A stretch of 64,000 bases of DNA, from assembly GCA_030374805.1 (NCBI GenBank), contig JARGSG010000047.1, positions 62,001-126,000 on the forward strand, read 5' to 3'. The notes under the pieces are model-generated. The model saw only the letters and a list, made by a program, of their open reading frames with translations, was not told the DNA's origin and searched no databases. The DNA is from Gracilaria gracilis. Its lineage: Eukaryota; Rhodophyta; Florideophyceae; Gracilariales; Gracilariaceae. The position numbers and the translations under genes are program-made. Shown here one piece after another: positions 25,034-38,283 of this stretch; position 1 is the first letter of the stretch, and every line of letters begins with the position of its first letter.

Positions 25034-25290
25034 TGAGAGCTGTTGAGAACCTCCCCCCCGAACCTCCACTTATATGTAACAAAAAAGTCAGAGAACCTCT
25101 CAAGACATGGTCACGTCTTCGTCGAGCCTCTGTACCACTCCAATTGTGCCAAGTCAATAGAACTTCTTTAGCGCATATTTACATTGTCCCAAGCCTCGCA
25201 ACAGCCCAACGCGACCACTTTTCTCCCTTATAAAGATTCTATAGAACAAAATAGCAGCGCTAGAATAGAATAAAAACGCGCGCGCTTCTG
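25034..25290 (+). repeat. MULE-1 left terminal inverted repeat
   Basis: Matches the complement of 46590-46839 with scattered mismatches. Shared blocks include CCACTTATATGTAAC, AAAAAGTCAG and CCAATTG.GCCAAGT. The far (inner) boundary is approximate. Confidence 0.7.
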
Positions 25291-25559
25291 AGGTATGCGA
25301 GCGCAATTCAAAGTTGGTATGGTTCTCGTCCTATGACCCATTTTCACAGTTCGTCTTTTTGTGTCCTCTCATTCACCGTTCCTGTTCTTCTTCCTGTCCT
25401 GTCATTCACCGTTTTTCTTTTCTGGTGCTTGAGTTTTGTCGTGGCTTCTTCCTCTACAGGTTTCTTCTATAGCTCTGCGAAATAAGTTCTGAAATAAATA
25501 ATGGCTTTTAATCACTCTAACGCGTTTGTACTACCCTAACAGCTACCTAAAATACGCAT

Positions 25560-28500
25560 CTAACCATTGATTCTCCTACCATTGTACTGGTTATCTGGGT
25601 GATCAGCAATGGTAATGGCTGACGCAATTGCTTGAGCTGGGATAGTGGCCTCGCTATCTAGACCTCGTCGCGTGAACGACTCTGCTCCCTGTGTCGTTTG
25701 TGGAAGACTTTCTTGGCTCTGAGTTGAAACAAGACTTTGTGATAAGGCAGCAGAATTTTCGAAACTCCTGTTACTCAACCGTGGACGTTTTGGACGTAAA
25801 ACTCTTTCTTGGTAAGACCACTTCCGCTCCTTTTTCGTTCTTGAGACACCAGTGTTCGGGTTTTGGACTGCAACTGCGTCTTGAGTATCGCATTTGATCT
25901 CATGGCTCTGCTGACGCAACAGACCCGATGATATTGTATGTAATTGTATCTGGGGATTGGAAGGGTATCTTCCTGCGTTCAATTAACGCAACTCTTCGTC
26001 GAGATAGTTTCTCACACTGTCTACAGCCAAAGTTCCAAAACCTTCCTCAACTCTGTGCAGCTGAAACATATACGAACTTCCAGTCATAATAGCGCGCATA
26101 CGAGGAGATATCTGCGTTTCTGTTGTGTTGAAGGTTAGTTTGAACGTGTGGGAAATCGGCGTTGAGGTTTTGTGCCCTGGTTGCAGTCTGATTAACTGTG
26201 GTACCCATCACTGCACCGGTAGTATGTCCATTTGGAGTTTCACCGTTAATCTTGACGGATTCGCAGTTCAACTACCTCTGCTGTGCAGTTGTGACTCCAG
26301 GCCCGCCCATTTGGTAACGGAGATTGAGGATATCTGACAACGTCCACCGAGCCAGATCTATGCACCAATACGAGTTCCAAAACCGCTGAATATGAAATCG
26401 GGTGTTCACTGCGTGGCGAATGTGAAACCACTGGTCCAGCACGACGTTATGAACGACGAGCAGATGTGTGATGATGTGGGCGCACGGGACCCCTTTTTCT
26501 GTCATATCCCCGCAACTGCATCTCCCGTTCACGTGGTCGGGCTTGGTGGATGGGGTGTTTATATAAACGTAGAATGTGCTGCCGACAATTTGGTTGGAAA
26601 CACGAACAGCGCCGCTCTGGTTGTGGAAGCATGTTAGCGTGAATATCACGAGTGGATTCTCATGAGAGACATGCAAGTTCTGGACACCAACCTCGAGATT
26701 GATTTGCACGTCATGGACCATACGCACAGCTGCCTCTACGACCTTTAAGTGTGAAGAGTACAGAACGCTGAGATGCATGAATTTTTTTATGCTGTTTCTC
26801 GTGAAGAAGTGGAAAATGTGTGTGAGGGAATCGGTTTACAGTGGTAGTCCAGTATGGATAAGTTTGTTTTGCAAAGACGAATCACGTATCGAAACCCTGT
26901 GTTGTAGTTCTAGCTGGAGCCTTTGCGTCATTTTCAACCTGGTGAGGGGTACTTCGGAGAACGAAACGTCTCGATTGAAAACGAGACTAAGGAATCTGGC
27001 ATGCGAGGGCTGGCAATAGGCACTTACTTTGAAGAAGAAACGATTGGATATGTATAGGTCCTTGTAGCATCTGAACAGCATAGTTGGTCTCTCTTGGCAT
27101 AGAAACTTGTACCATCTCGGTAGCGGTTTGTTAAAGTTTAGAAAGTATGATTGTTCGAACTCCGATCTCTTAGATTCGAAGAGTTGAAGCGTCTTGCACT
27201 TTCTAAAGTCGTATATATCCCCTCGTATACCATCGTCCAGGTCTCTTCTTTCTATGGACTTGCATTAACGTTCTGCCGGTGTATCCTGATTTTGATTAAG
27301 GTGCCAGTCGTCTAGAACGACAAAGGAAAACGGTAAAATATTGTGAATGGCGTTAATCAATGCCAACAACCACAGAGCTCGGAGAGATTCGTACTCAATC
27401 CATAACCAGCTCCAGGACCCAAACAGAACTCTAAGTACTTTCACTTTCGTCCCCAATATAAGCCATAAAGAATGTGGTGAGATTCCCATGATTGTTCCTC
27501 CCATTCCCACTGATGAGAGGGACGAAGAAATGGTTTGAAATTGCTTTGCAATCAATTGAGACGACGGGTATGATTCCATAGCGTTCGTAGTCGCTATCTC
27601 AGCCGTCCAGGCACCACGCTATGTACTGAAGACCATTCATTTGGTCTTTTCTACAGTAGAATTTGTTCCTCGGGTTTAGGCATTGAAGTTGAAGGATGTT
27701 CTCACAGAGTCGAGGACACTCCTTTCCGTTCGAGAACCCTGCGTATTGCATGTAATTACAACGCTTTCTAAACAAAGGTATGTTCACGATCACGTTATAC
27801 TTATCTTCGATAAGCTTGATGACTACATCATATTGGAGGTGGAGGTTGGTGTGTAAATTGTGGGCTTCCCGCTTCATGTCCGAAGACAGTTTTCTCTGTG
27901 GCGACTTTCCGACAGAGTGGTTATGATGGGCACTTGAGAAGTCTGAAAGGACAGCCAACTGTTGGGGACCTGTTTGAGACACTCTCACAGGCCTAACTCT
28001 AAAGCTGTGCGAGCACGTGCAATGCTCATTCTCTTTGTGGAAGCATTTTAGGTAGCCACGTAATAGAACTATTCTGCCATCGTCTCCCGTCCTGTACTTC
28101 GAATCACGGTGGAGATTTTGAAACCGAAGTAGTCTCCGATATACTGCAAATGCTGCAATACCTCATGAGCTCCGGCGGGTTTCATTTGCTCCAGATACGC
28201 CACGAACTCTCTGCGGACTATTTCTTCAGCGGGGAGCCTTCAGCAGACGTCGAGATCTCACTCTTGATATTCACAACCGCACCTGAGCTGTGAGATCCCG
28301 AACCTCTCCCGTCTAAGTGCTCCAAATCGCTCCAGAACCAGTTCTGGCTCTCCATACTTTCAAGTCCTCCACATCCAGCACGTCCGAGTCCAGCACCTCC
28401 ACGTCCAGCTCGTGTTCTCCTACATCCTTCTCTTACGCTCTGGAAACGTACGACACTCTATTGATCTCATCCCGAATTATGGCCCCACGATGCGGTTCTT

Positions 28501-29550
28501 GGGCTCCACCACCAAAGTTTGGATGGAGAGGAATGTTCGGTGCAGTATCTTTATCAATTATGGGCTGCTGTTTCACACTGAGAGGCACTGGCTCCTCCCT
28601 CATATCGCACTCTATGGATTTGGAAGCTCCCAGATGGAGATGATGCGGGTGATACGGAGACGTTCTGTCGTCGATGTCGTCCCCATTACGTGTATATGGA
28701 AACATATGTTAGACAGGCAGAGAGTCAACTGCTTTTCGGAGAACGGAGTATCCAACGTATCTTTCTTGTTTTGGCTTTCAATATCGGTTTCACTTAGTGC
28801 GTTACATCAATCACAGAACTATCATCTGATAATATGGCTGTTAAAGGATGATCTGCATCTCGGGCTACAGCACACCCCTTCAACGCCCCATTAACATCGA
28901 CTGAACCCTCCTCGTCATCAATATGTATGATTTTCTTTATGCCGGTTGCGCGGCACACCTCCTCGTGGGCTGGCAGGTAGTTACCGTCTCTAAGGGTGGC
29001 TCCTGTGGTAAGCACTCTAGAGGGACGACGCGTAATTAAAAGCATAAAGTCCTTTTCATCCGTGCTTCGTGCTCCTTATTGGCCACCAAGTCCTCTCTCT
29101 TCCATACCAGAAGAGGTAGAAATGTAATTGGATGAACGGCAAGCTAATTTTATCCGCAGCTACTCTTTTGATTGTTGCCGTCACTGCTTCTTTGCGTTTC
29201 TGTTTGCCTCCACGCCTATCGACAGCCAGTCGTTCGTGCTTGTGAACATCACACTTATCCGTGAGAAGGCTGCCTTTTCCGTTGAACAAGGCCTTGGCCA
29301 TAAAAGCCGCCTTGCACCCACAACCTGGGGGATCTTTCTTGTATTTCATACAGCAAAACCTGAGGTTAAGGCCATACTCTAAAGAGCGAGTGACTGGCTT
29401 GGAGTATTGAACGAAATACGAATAACCTTCTGAATCCACAATGTCATAGACATAGCCCGGGGGATCCATTACCACGCGTTCATCTTTTCGCGATATTCGC
29501 AAATTCCTTCTACCCTTCTTTCCCAGTCCTTTTTGCCTCGGTACCATCGT
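25560..29550 (-). pseudogene. MULE transposase (MULE-1)
   Basis: Fragments in order from the N-terminus: a Cys/His domain (29547-29056: PPGYVYDIVDSEGY, RFCCMKYKKDPPGCGCKA, DVHKHERL; GCM/FLYWCH-like), the NLHTNLHLQYDVVIKLIEDK segment near 27870, DDE-core pieces at 27265-27650 (YIAWCLDG, FVVLDDWHLNQNQ), and the SWIM zinc finger CSCGDMTEKGVPCAHIITH near 26480. The basic C-terminal tail ends ITIADHPDNQYNG at 25560, closely like the tail of MULE-2. Several frame changes; non-functional as read. This enzyme would cut and reinsert the MULE at its long terminal repeats. Confidence 0.75.
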
Positions 29551-29586
29551 TTTCCGTACAATTGCAGTACCTCCACTACCCCTTCA

Positions 29587-30035
29587 TTAGGGGAATTCTC
29601 GCAAGAACCTCCATGACTGGTAGTTTTCACAAGCTGTTCCAAGCGCCACCCCACGTTGCCAACTTTGTCCGTCATGACGAGCCAAGTATATCTTGGCACG
29701 TTGTCGGAGATGCGTCTCATCCACAGTGTAGGCATAATTCATCGGTTGAGCCTGTGATATTGACATTATCATACGAGTACGGGCTTCCACCTAGACCCAA
29801 CGATACCTACTCTGTGAGATGATAAGGGTGTTTCGGAGTGAAAACGGCTTCTGGAATGATCCCTCGCGTCTCACAGAAATGCGTCCTTGTAGACACAACA
29901 TAGGCACCACAACTGTGTGAATCTTTCTACCGCTTATGCCCAAGAACATATAAAGAATAGTTCCCAGAAGAGAATATCTACTACTCTTCCTGCCTTAACG
30001 TACATTAAATTATTCTTTCCAAGAGCTGGCGACCG
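29587..30035 (-). pseudogene. Ulp1-like cysteine protease, 3' part (MULE-1)
   Basis: Contains KDSHSCGAYVV, the catalytic-Cys motif of the C48/Ulp1 family, and a tail RMIMSISQAQPMNY that matches RLIMSISHTILFMN in the MULE-2 protease. The gene is cut at 30035 by the terminus of element B; its 5' part resumes at 45765 on the other side of B. Ulp1-like proteases are known passengers of MULEs in plants. Confidence 0.65.
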
Positions 30036-30290
30036 TCGGTGTTATCGGAATTCTAGTTTGACGGTCAAAAATGACCGAATTAAAACGAACGAAAACCCGT
30101 TGAATTTATCCAAATTTGGAAGTGCTAATTTCCGAAAATATATCCACCTTTCCACTTGTGCTAGTTTTTTTCGAAAGAATTATTCCAAATTGCTTCCATC
30201 TTTGCCAGTTTGGATGGAAGGCAAACTAGCATACTTCTTTCGTTTATGGTAGTTTCGCAGCACAATGTAAGTGTGTTAGTGTCACCTACG
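30036..30290 (+). repeat. left terminal and subterminal repeats of element B
   Basis: Terminal repeat at 30036-30059, followed by GCTAGTTT-type motifs. The region ends ACAATGTAAGTGTG near 30275. Collinear with the end of copy A over about 250 bp. Confidence 0.75.
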
Positions 30291-30569
30291 TTCATGTATA
30301 CGGCGAGATAGACACTTAGATAGAAACTTAAATAGCTGTTCATCGAATAAGAATAGGAGTATACAAATAGATCGAATACCTTTTCAGTTTGTGGAGATCG
30401 GTTCACTAGTCAACACCTTTCAAATCAGGCATTCGTTTACTAAATATATGAAACGCCTTCGAATCACGTGTAATCATCCCCTACACTCTGTCCCACCGTC
30501 CGTGCGCCATATTACGCTTCCCGCTACGTACCCCCAATCCTCTCCAACACCCCCCCAACCTTCCCCGCC

Positions 30570-33500
30570 ATGCCCAACTGCTGCTTTGAAGGCTGCTCCT
30601 TCTTCTACCACGCCATCCCCGCCATCCAAAGGCACCAGAGGAGATGCTCCAATCGCCTTAAACCAAACAAGCTTTTCCTCTCCCCAGGCGGAGGCCTCCC
30701 CCACTTCCCCCCACGCATCAAGCGTCACAAGTCTACCCCCCACCTCCATACACCTCCCTCTCCCACAAACCGGCCTTCCGACAACGTTCCCATCGCAGAC
30801 GACGACTCCTACCACCACCAGCAACTCTACCTCTCCCTCCACACCCAGGACGCCTACCACAGCGCCACCACCCCAGTCTGCTCCATCTCCGCCTCCCCTA
30901 CTGCCCCTCCTCCCCCTTCCTTCCCCCTCCTGAACAACCCCCCCTCGAACGCATGGTCCTCTACATCTCTTCCATCGCCTCCTCCCTCGGCCTCCGAAAG
31001 GCTGACGAACTCATCTCCCTCCTCCACGACCCCGCCTTCTCCAAATCCGCCTTCCACAACGCCGTCTCCTCCGCCTCCCAGTGTCTCAAACTTCAAACAG
31101 ACCTCTTCCAACACCGAGTCAGAAACATCGGCTTCGCTCCCACCACCCTCTCCGACCCACAGCAGCTCTTCTCCACCACCATCTTCCGAAAGGACCCCAT
31201 CCGGGTCCTCAAACAACAACTCGCCCTCGCACACTTCCACAACACCTTCTTCCACCCCGTCTCCCACACAACACCTTCCGGCTCTCCCGCTTTCGCCCAC
31301 CCCATGGCCTCCACCCTCGGAAAAGAAGCATTCCCCGCCCTCAAAGCCGCAATCATGCACTCCTCCAACGACTCCTGCATCTGGCACACCCCCGACTCCA
31401 CCGGTATCGACTCCTTCATTGGCTTGGTCCAAATCTACCCCGACAAGTCCTCCACCTCCCTCAAATCCTCTTCTATCACCTCCTACCCCCTTCACATCAC
31501 CCTTCTCAACTTCTCCGATGCCTTCCGTCGCAAGTGCATCACCGAACACCCCACCCTTCTCGGATACTTGCCAACCTCCTTCCTCCCAACAACCTCCTCC
31601 TAAGACCACGCCTCCATCCCTCAAACCTCCTCTCACATCCCCCGCCACACCAAAATAGAACTCATTCAGCTCGCAATCTTCAACCTCCTCGGCCCCCCCT
31701 CTCCTCCGGTCTCAACGGCTTCCCCTTCCGTGACGCCCATGGCATTCTCCACCACTGTCGCCCAATCATCTCCAGATACTGCGCCGACATCCCCGAAGCA
31801 AAAGACATCCTCGCCATCTCCCACGGAACCCGCCCCCAACCCCTTTGTCATAGATGCACCGTCTCCCGCACAGACCTCCCCCTACACATTCAATCCCCTT
31901 CCCCCCGAACTCAGCATCAGACCTTCCCCGCACGCAAATCACACTCCACTCTCCTCCAACAATCACAAGACGCTCTCCTTGCTCGTAAGCCCAGAATCTC
32001 CCGCAACACAAAGGAAAAAGCCCTTGAAGCCCTCCACTCCCTCTCCCTCGCAAAGTACTCCTCCCTCTTCGAATCATATCGTCTTCTCAACATCACCCCA
32101 CTCCTCTCCCCTTACAACATCTTCACCTTCGAACCACTCCACAACTTCTACCTCGGCGTCTCCAAGCACATCAAGCTCGCCGCCATCGAGAGACTCCGCT
32201 CACAAGCACTCTTCACCACCCCTCGATCCTCCAAGTCCCGTCGCTCCTTCAACTCCGTCCGCACTTTTATCCTCAAACATTCAAACACCATCCTCTCCGC
32301 GCCATCGAAAATCACTCCCCCGCAAACGGACTCCACATGGACTTCTCCACTTCCGACAACGGTCAAACTCTCAACGGTTTCTTCACTACCGACGGCTTGC
32401 GTTGTATGCTCGAAGCAAAAGACTACGGCGCACTCGACATGGTCTTCCCCTTCATCGGCGCCTTCTTCGACCGATGCTGTGACGAAGTCGATTCAGCTCC
32501 CATCACTTCCGTTTTCTCCAAGTACTCAGACCTCTTCCTCGCCTCCATGCGATACAACACCTTCACCGAATGGACCTACGCACGCCTCACCGACCTCGAC
32601 AACCAAATCCGCTCCTTCAAGCGCACAGCCGTACTCGTTCTCGGCCCCCACCAGACTTCCAGCCTCGGAACCCTCAAGTTCCACCTCCTCGGCTACATTG
32701 TCGAGGACATTCGCCGCTTCGGAGGCCTCTACTTCAATGATGGCGGCATATTCGAGCACGCCCACACCCTCTTCAAGTCCCACTACTCCAAAACCTCAAA
32801 GCGCAGGTCCACCGCACTTCAACAAATCATTCGTGCTATCCACCGCTTCAACGTCATCAAGGACTGGAATCCCGTCTCCACAAACCCTTCCATCACTTCC
32901 TCCTCCCCTGGCCTCGCTTCCCCTCTCCAATCCCGAGAACCCGGTTTCGTCCGTGATGGCAAACACATCTCCTTCGCTGACCTAATCACTGCCCACAAAT
33001 TCATGCGCTCCAATCCTCACCTCCCTCAAAAATCTCTTCAAGACCTCTTCCCCCCCGATACCCTATCCGTTATTGCACAATTGGGAAGAGACGCCCTCCC
33101 ATCCTTCATCACCCTCTCTCTCGAAGTCCTACAACTCACTGAAAACTCCCCCGCCCTCCGTCAGGCTTGACTCACCATAGTCGACTCCGCTTACGTCGTC
33201 GGTGGTTACATCCCATTACTCGACAACTACATTGAAGAGCGGAACGAGCTCGCGCCCCAGGATCCTCCAGTTACTCTCATCCAATGAATTTTTGCCACCC
33301 CCTCCTTCGGTCCATCCAAGTCCCCAAAGTTCTCCCACGTTCTCGTCGCGGGCTCCACCTCCCCCCTCCACATCATAGTCTGGGTCTGCAAACTCATCTC
33401 CCTTCTTCGTTTCGCCCTTCCTTCTTCAACTTCTCCTCCCAAGGAGTTCGCCTTCGTCCAATTCATGGAACTCGTCCCACCGAGCTACGACGTCGATCTC

Positions 33501-33776
33501 ACGCTCACCTGCGTTTGCCTCCGATGGGCAACAGACGACGAACATAACCACACCATCCACCCAGTTCCCATCTCTACCCACTCCACTTCCGATAACGTTT
33601 CCCCTTGGTATGGACTCATCCCCTCTTCCTCCATCCTCGGATCCGTTCATGTTCTCCGCCAGAACTACCCCGCTCCTCCTTTCAATTCTCGTATACACTG
33701 GCGCTTTCACCGATTCTATCTCAATCGGTTCTATCGAGACCCCACCACCAAGCCTTATTTACCATCCAACACGTAG
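30570..33776 (+). pseudogene. Plavaka-like transposase of element B
   Basis: About 1070 codons over several frames. N-terminal C2H2-like finger (CCFEGCSFF...IQRHQRRC), then ERMVLYISSIASSLG, YCADIPEAKDILAISHGT with the PLCHRCTVSR knuckle, SPYNIFTFEPLHNFYLGVSK, a core region (LGTLKFHLLGYIVEDIRRFG) and the C-terminal EFAFVQFMELVPP ... CVCLRWATDDEHN ... YGLIPSSSILGSVHVL, typical of Plavaka proteins. At least three frame changes (near 30940, at the C-run near 31695 and between 32100 and 32340), plus in-frame TAA (31601) and TGA (33168, 33285). The TAA stands where copy A has Gln. Coding strand is strongly C-rich. Confidence 0.8.
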
Positions 33777-33934
33777 CCTCTATTCACTGTTAGCTTCAGC
33801 TTCATAAATATTTAAGCCCGCTTCGTTTCAATTGGAAGAAGTGAAGATACGCATGACATGAGAAAGAAGAAGCATCTCTTCCCCATCCCACACATACCTC
33901 CACCCCTTCCCCCCCACTGCACCTCACCCTACCC

Positions 33935-36126
33935 TTAGTAGCCCGCCTCTTCCCTACCATCAACCCCTGTCCCTTCCCTGCGTTCCGCCCGGTGTCCCAC
34001 CAACCGCCCGAAATTCGCGTCCTCCGGTCGACAGGCTGCTATGTAACAATCAAGAACTGCACCTAGTCTCCGTGTTGGTTTTGCCATAAAATAGTCCTCC
34101 CTCACAGCTAGGTATATCTTCTTCCTCGATGGTACCCACAGCCCAACTGTCGCAGTTCTCCCAGAGTTTCCCGACGCACACCTCGGATCTCCATCCACAA
34201 ACCCATCGTTCTCAAACTCCTGGGCATGCTCCTCCTGTAGCGATTTCCGGGCTACCCCCAGTATTCCTTCAACAGCCCCAGGTAGATAATTCCCATACAA
34301 AGCAGAGAACAAAAGCTGTCTTTGCCCTCCACGTCCCACAACCTCGTTCATAGTTTTCACCACACAGGCAATCCAAACGTCAAGTCTCGCAAGGTGCATC
34401 ACGGTCCCATCCACGTACTGCCGCTCACCGTTACTTTGCCTCTCTACTGCGTATCCCATATACTCCTCCAAAAATGCCACCGCCATTTCATTCTTGAAGT
34501 ACATATCTTCATCATCAACCTCCCATGGTGACCCAACCACACGAGACCCGGAATACGCAAGGTCTTCGAACCGGCTATTTCTCCACGCACACAACTCATT
34601 CCCTCCGCCCTCCTCCCTTCCCATCAGCTTCTCGCGCGCCTCCCCCATCTGCTGCTTTAGCTCTTTTCATAGCTCAGTGCCCTCAGTAGGTGTCGCACGT
34701 TTCGCACTCAAATCATATCCAAGGATGGAGAATAACTTGTCGCGAGCCGCCCACTTCCGCACCTTCATCACATCGCTTAATATCTGCTTCATCCGCTGCC
34801 TCAGACACTTGTCCGCACTCACATTATCCACAAATTCCTGTTTCCTTCCCGCTTCTCGTATCGTCTCCCAAGTATCTCCCATTATTTCCGTCTCCACCAC
34901 ATACTTCAACAGCATATCAATTTCTCCCTCCGTTGATGGCGTATACGCCCTCATCTCATATGCCACTTGATACGGGCACCGAGGTACCATCTCCTTCTCC
35001 CCAACCACAAATATGCTGCCCTCCCTACTTTCTCCTACCGTCTCACTCCTGTTCTTCCAGCTCCTACCAACGTTCTCCGTGTCAAAACAGAGTTCTGACG
35101 CCTCCAACTTTGCATAGTGAAGAATCTTATCGTATACAGCCCTTGCAAATCCGTAAAAACATTCTGGCACCTCTATGTCATGTTTTCGACGCCTCTTCAC
35201 TTCCTTCCCACACCCCCCTCGCTTCCCCTCCCCTCCCGAACGCCAACCCCAGCAACTCTCTTTCCCTCCTTCCCTCGAATACCACGGCTAATTATCCCAC
35301 TAATACTTCTTGCTATCGTCCTTCCCTCCCCCGCACTGCGACACTCTCTCCCCTTCTCTATGACATCTCCACACTCGCCTTTTTTTACAACTTGCGTGGA
35401 GTCATCGCCCCTTCGCCACCCACCTCTATCAGTACCGCCCCGCGCATCATCCTCCTGCCTTCCTCCAATCCCTCGCCTGCTTTCCCCTCCTCGATTTCCC
35501 ATCTCATGTGGAAGCGGAGTAGCTTGTGTTACCAAAGCACTTTTCGTTCGCTCGGTTCGCTGGGTTCGCTCCGTTTGCTCGGTGCGCTCGGCGGGCTCGG
35601 TTCGCTCGGTTCGCTCCAAAGGTCGGCCTCGATCACGTCTCCCCGTGTTCTTCCTACCTTTTCCACGTAATCCGCTTCGAGGAGGGCGCGAAGTACCCCC
35701 AATACTGCCCTCGCCATTTTCCACATCGCCGCTTCGAGGCGCACGCGTAGTACTACCCAAGCCATCCTCGTGACCCGGACCTACCACCTCTGCACGCGTT
35801 CGCCCTTTTGACGCGCGCCCGCGTACATCCTCCGCATTCGCATTCGCATTCGCACTTCTCGTTTTACGTTTCCCCATATGGAATCGAACGACGACGATGC
35901 GCCCGGCGGTGCGCTCTAGATGTTGTCGCCGCTCGCCGCAAGACGTGTTCGCTGCTGGACGTGATCGCAGGTCCCCCATGAAACGCACACCTCCACTCGA
36001 CGTGTGGTAGAAATATCGCACCGTTTTAGTACTTTTCGGAATCACTTTCCGAAAATTGGGACCGAAATTTCCCTTCCTGTACGAAACCTCACTTCCAAAA
36101 ACTGTTACACTTTCACATGATATCAC
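33935..36126 (-). pseudogene. cargo protein of element B, unknown function
   Basis: Three minus-strand frames follow one another. At 36126-35197 the product is basic and low in complexity, with Arg-Thr-Glu repeats. At 35200-34667 it reads KHDIEVPECFYGFARAVYDK ... CPYQVAYEMRAYTPSTEGEI. At 34648-33935 it contains ARLDVWIACVVKTMNEVVG and LWVPSRKKIYLAVREDYFM. The last two share one frame, separated by a single TGA at 34667-34669; the first joins after a one-base shift near 35198. I recognise no family. It may be one protein of about 730 residues with a disordered head and a structured tail. Confidence 0.5.
35522..35632. repeat. tandem repeat of a 9-10 bp unit (TTCGCTCGG)
   Basis: The unit TTCGCTCGG and close variants (TTTGCTCGG, GTGCGCTCGG, GGGCTCGG) recur about ten times on the + strand. 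On the minus strand this encodes the RTERTEPAERTEQTERTQ stretch of the unknown cargo protein. Confidence 0.8.
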
Positions 36127-36399
36127 ATGTACTCCGTATCTTCTATTCTATGTACTTGAACGTCAACCCACTCCCCCGAATCCTATCCCCATTTTGTTTA
36201 CGTCACTGGATGATAAAAGGAACGACACCCACTCACTTGGGGGAGTTCTCGTCCTCCCCTGTGGCACACAAGAGTTAGAGAGAAAGCGCAATAAAATGTA
36301 CACCATTCGATTTTACACATACTACGGTACATCTTTCGGTTCTATAAGTCGTAAATCAATTGAGCTCTAGTCGACTACTATAGGATTCGATGACGTACT

Positions 36400-38264
36400 C
36401 TATGTGTACTCCATTCCATAATCTGCAAACAACTCTTCTCCCACTTCTACAACCCGAAGTGCCCGGACGGCAAGCATTCGGTATTCTCTTAATTGAAGTG
36501 GAGTTCGCCCAGTTTCTGGGGTTCGAATCACCGCCACATTGGCAGTCCGTCGCTGCTTCAAGCCATCCTCCACTGCATTCCTATCTTTATCCCCTTCCAT
36601 ATATTTTGGGTTGTTAATTGTTCCACCCAACGAAAATGGAGCGGGGACAATCCATACAGGGATTGTAGGTACTTCTCGTCTCCTTTCCGGCAGTTTCCGG
36701 AATACCTCGCCTCGCAGGCTAACCTCCATCGCATAAGTTCGAAAACGTGCGGCGGTGGCTCCCAACAACCCTTCCCCATACTTCTTGTGTACTTCCTTCC
36801 TCTTCGTTAAGTCATGGTACACTACAGTTCCGTAAAAGGAACATATCTCTTCGTTCTTCATGAAACGGCTCGCGGTAAACACTCCCACTCCTGCGTCATG
36901 GTGACGAATCGACGACTTTCCAATGCGAAAACCACACATAGTGGCCTCCAGTGCCGACATCGCGTTCCAATCCAGGAGACCCATCTTCCCTTGCAACGTT
37001 TTCGGCCACTCATGCAGCGCTTTGCGCCTGCCGATCACGGCCATGCCCTCCTCCCGCCACATCGATACCAGGAAGTCCACAACATACGGTGGGAACTTCT
37101 GATACTATGGGAAGCCGGGTGGAGCCTTCCATGATAGTGAAGGACGAACGTTCCACTTGGTAAATAAGTCCATCACGCGATTCACAGAGTTTCGGACTTC
37201 CTGCGTAATTTGAATGTCCGTCTCACTATTGCGCATGCACATCGCGAACTGAACAATTGTTGCGTGCCTCGCATGCGCAAAACAGTCAGGGTCCAGCTCA
37301 CAACCAATAAACTTCCGATGACGTTGTAACTCCATGCATGCCATGGCAGTCGAAAAAGTTCCCGCGAACAAGTCCACCACTGTATCACCTGGCTGCGAAA
37401 ATCTGCTGATCAGCTCCTTCAACAACGCGCGAGGTTTTTGTTCCGACCTCACCTTTTGCAACATGTAGTCCCCACCCTCCCTCTTTCTTTTCCATTGAAG
37501 AGTCTCCCCATTGGACATGGGCGATACCTGGTCAATAACACTGTGGTACCCTGGATACCTCGACTGCACGTAGCTGAAGTTCTCATTCTTCACCATCGCA
37601 TGCTGCTGTGTATAAGCGAGGCCACTTCGAACACCATGTAAAGAATACTACAGGGCAGGGAACAAGGAGCAGGACCTGCGTCCCGGGTTTCGCATGGGTT
37701 GCCTTGCGACCGTATAAAATGAATTGGGACTTGGTCCACAACAAACAATCGCCTCGGAACCCCTTGCTCGTCCTTTGCTCCAATAAGGGAAAGCACCCTC
37801 GTCCACTGATTCACCTGTTCCAATGCACAGAAGATAACGAAATGACCCCCCGGACGTAGCAGCCTTGATATAAGCTTTGCCGCCTTCTTCATATGCTCAG
37901 CGCTCAGCATATCGTGCCAACTGTTCTCCCGGCTCTTATCGGCCCTTATGTTGTATGGTGGGTCTATAAGAACCAGTTGAACTTTCCCCAATGGAGAGAC
38001 TCCGTTGTTTCGCAGAGTCTCGTCCGTTTCCACCATATCCTCGAACCCGCAATTATACATTCGAAAGTATTTCTCCATCTCCAGTTTACAACGTTGGAAT
38101 GCCATTTTATCGTCCAACGAGGAAATGGCAGGAGGAGGCTGTTTGTCAGCGTCGGACGACTGTTCACCAACATCTTCATTCCCACCCTCACCCACTACAT
38201 CCATTCCACTTCCGCCATCTCCATCCCCTCCTTGTTTCCCCTCCGAAGGATTCCCCATTTCCAA
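36400..38264 (-). pseudogene. beta-class DNA amino-methyltransferase fused to a SET domain (cargo of element B)
   Basis: The N-terminal part has LVLIDPPYNIR (motif IV, DPPY) and AKLISRLLRPGGHFVIFCAL. A target-recognition-like region follows, then EQKPRALLKELISRFSQPGD and TVVDLFAGTFSTAMACMELQ (motif I, FxGxG-like) with IGCELDPD. The order IV before I is that of beta-class m6A/m4C methyltransferases of bacterial and phage type. In the same frame, past one TAG (37105-37107), a SET domain follows: GVGVFTASRFMKNEEICSFYG, RTANVAVIR and GEELFADYGMEY. The frame also changes once near 37640 between the two MTase halves. Expected acts: methylate DNA amino groups and protein lysines. The fusion is inferred from the shared frame across the TAG. 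Intronless, acidic Asp/Gly-rich head. Confidence 0.75.
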
Positions 38265-38283
38265 CTGCTCATCGTCATCGTCA

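Noticed and set aside
30854-31648. 264-codon minus-strand frame rich in Gly, Glu and Val
   Set aside because: It is the antisense of the C-rich transposase coding strand, which lacks stops for compositional reasons.
34690-35773. Plus-strand open frames of 326 and 218 codons
   Set aside because: Shadows of the purine-rich cargo gene on the minus strand; Pro/Ser-rich, no domain, and codon use typical of antisense frames.
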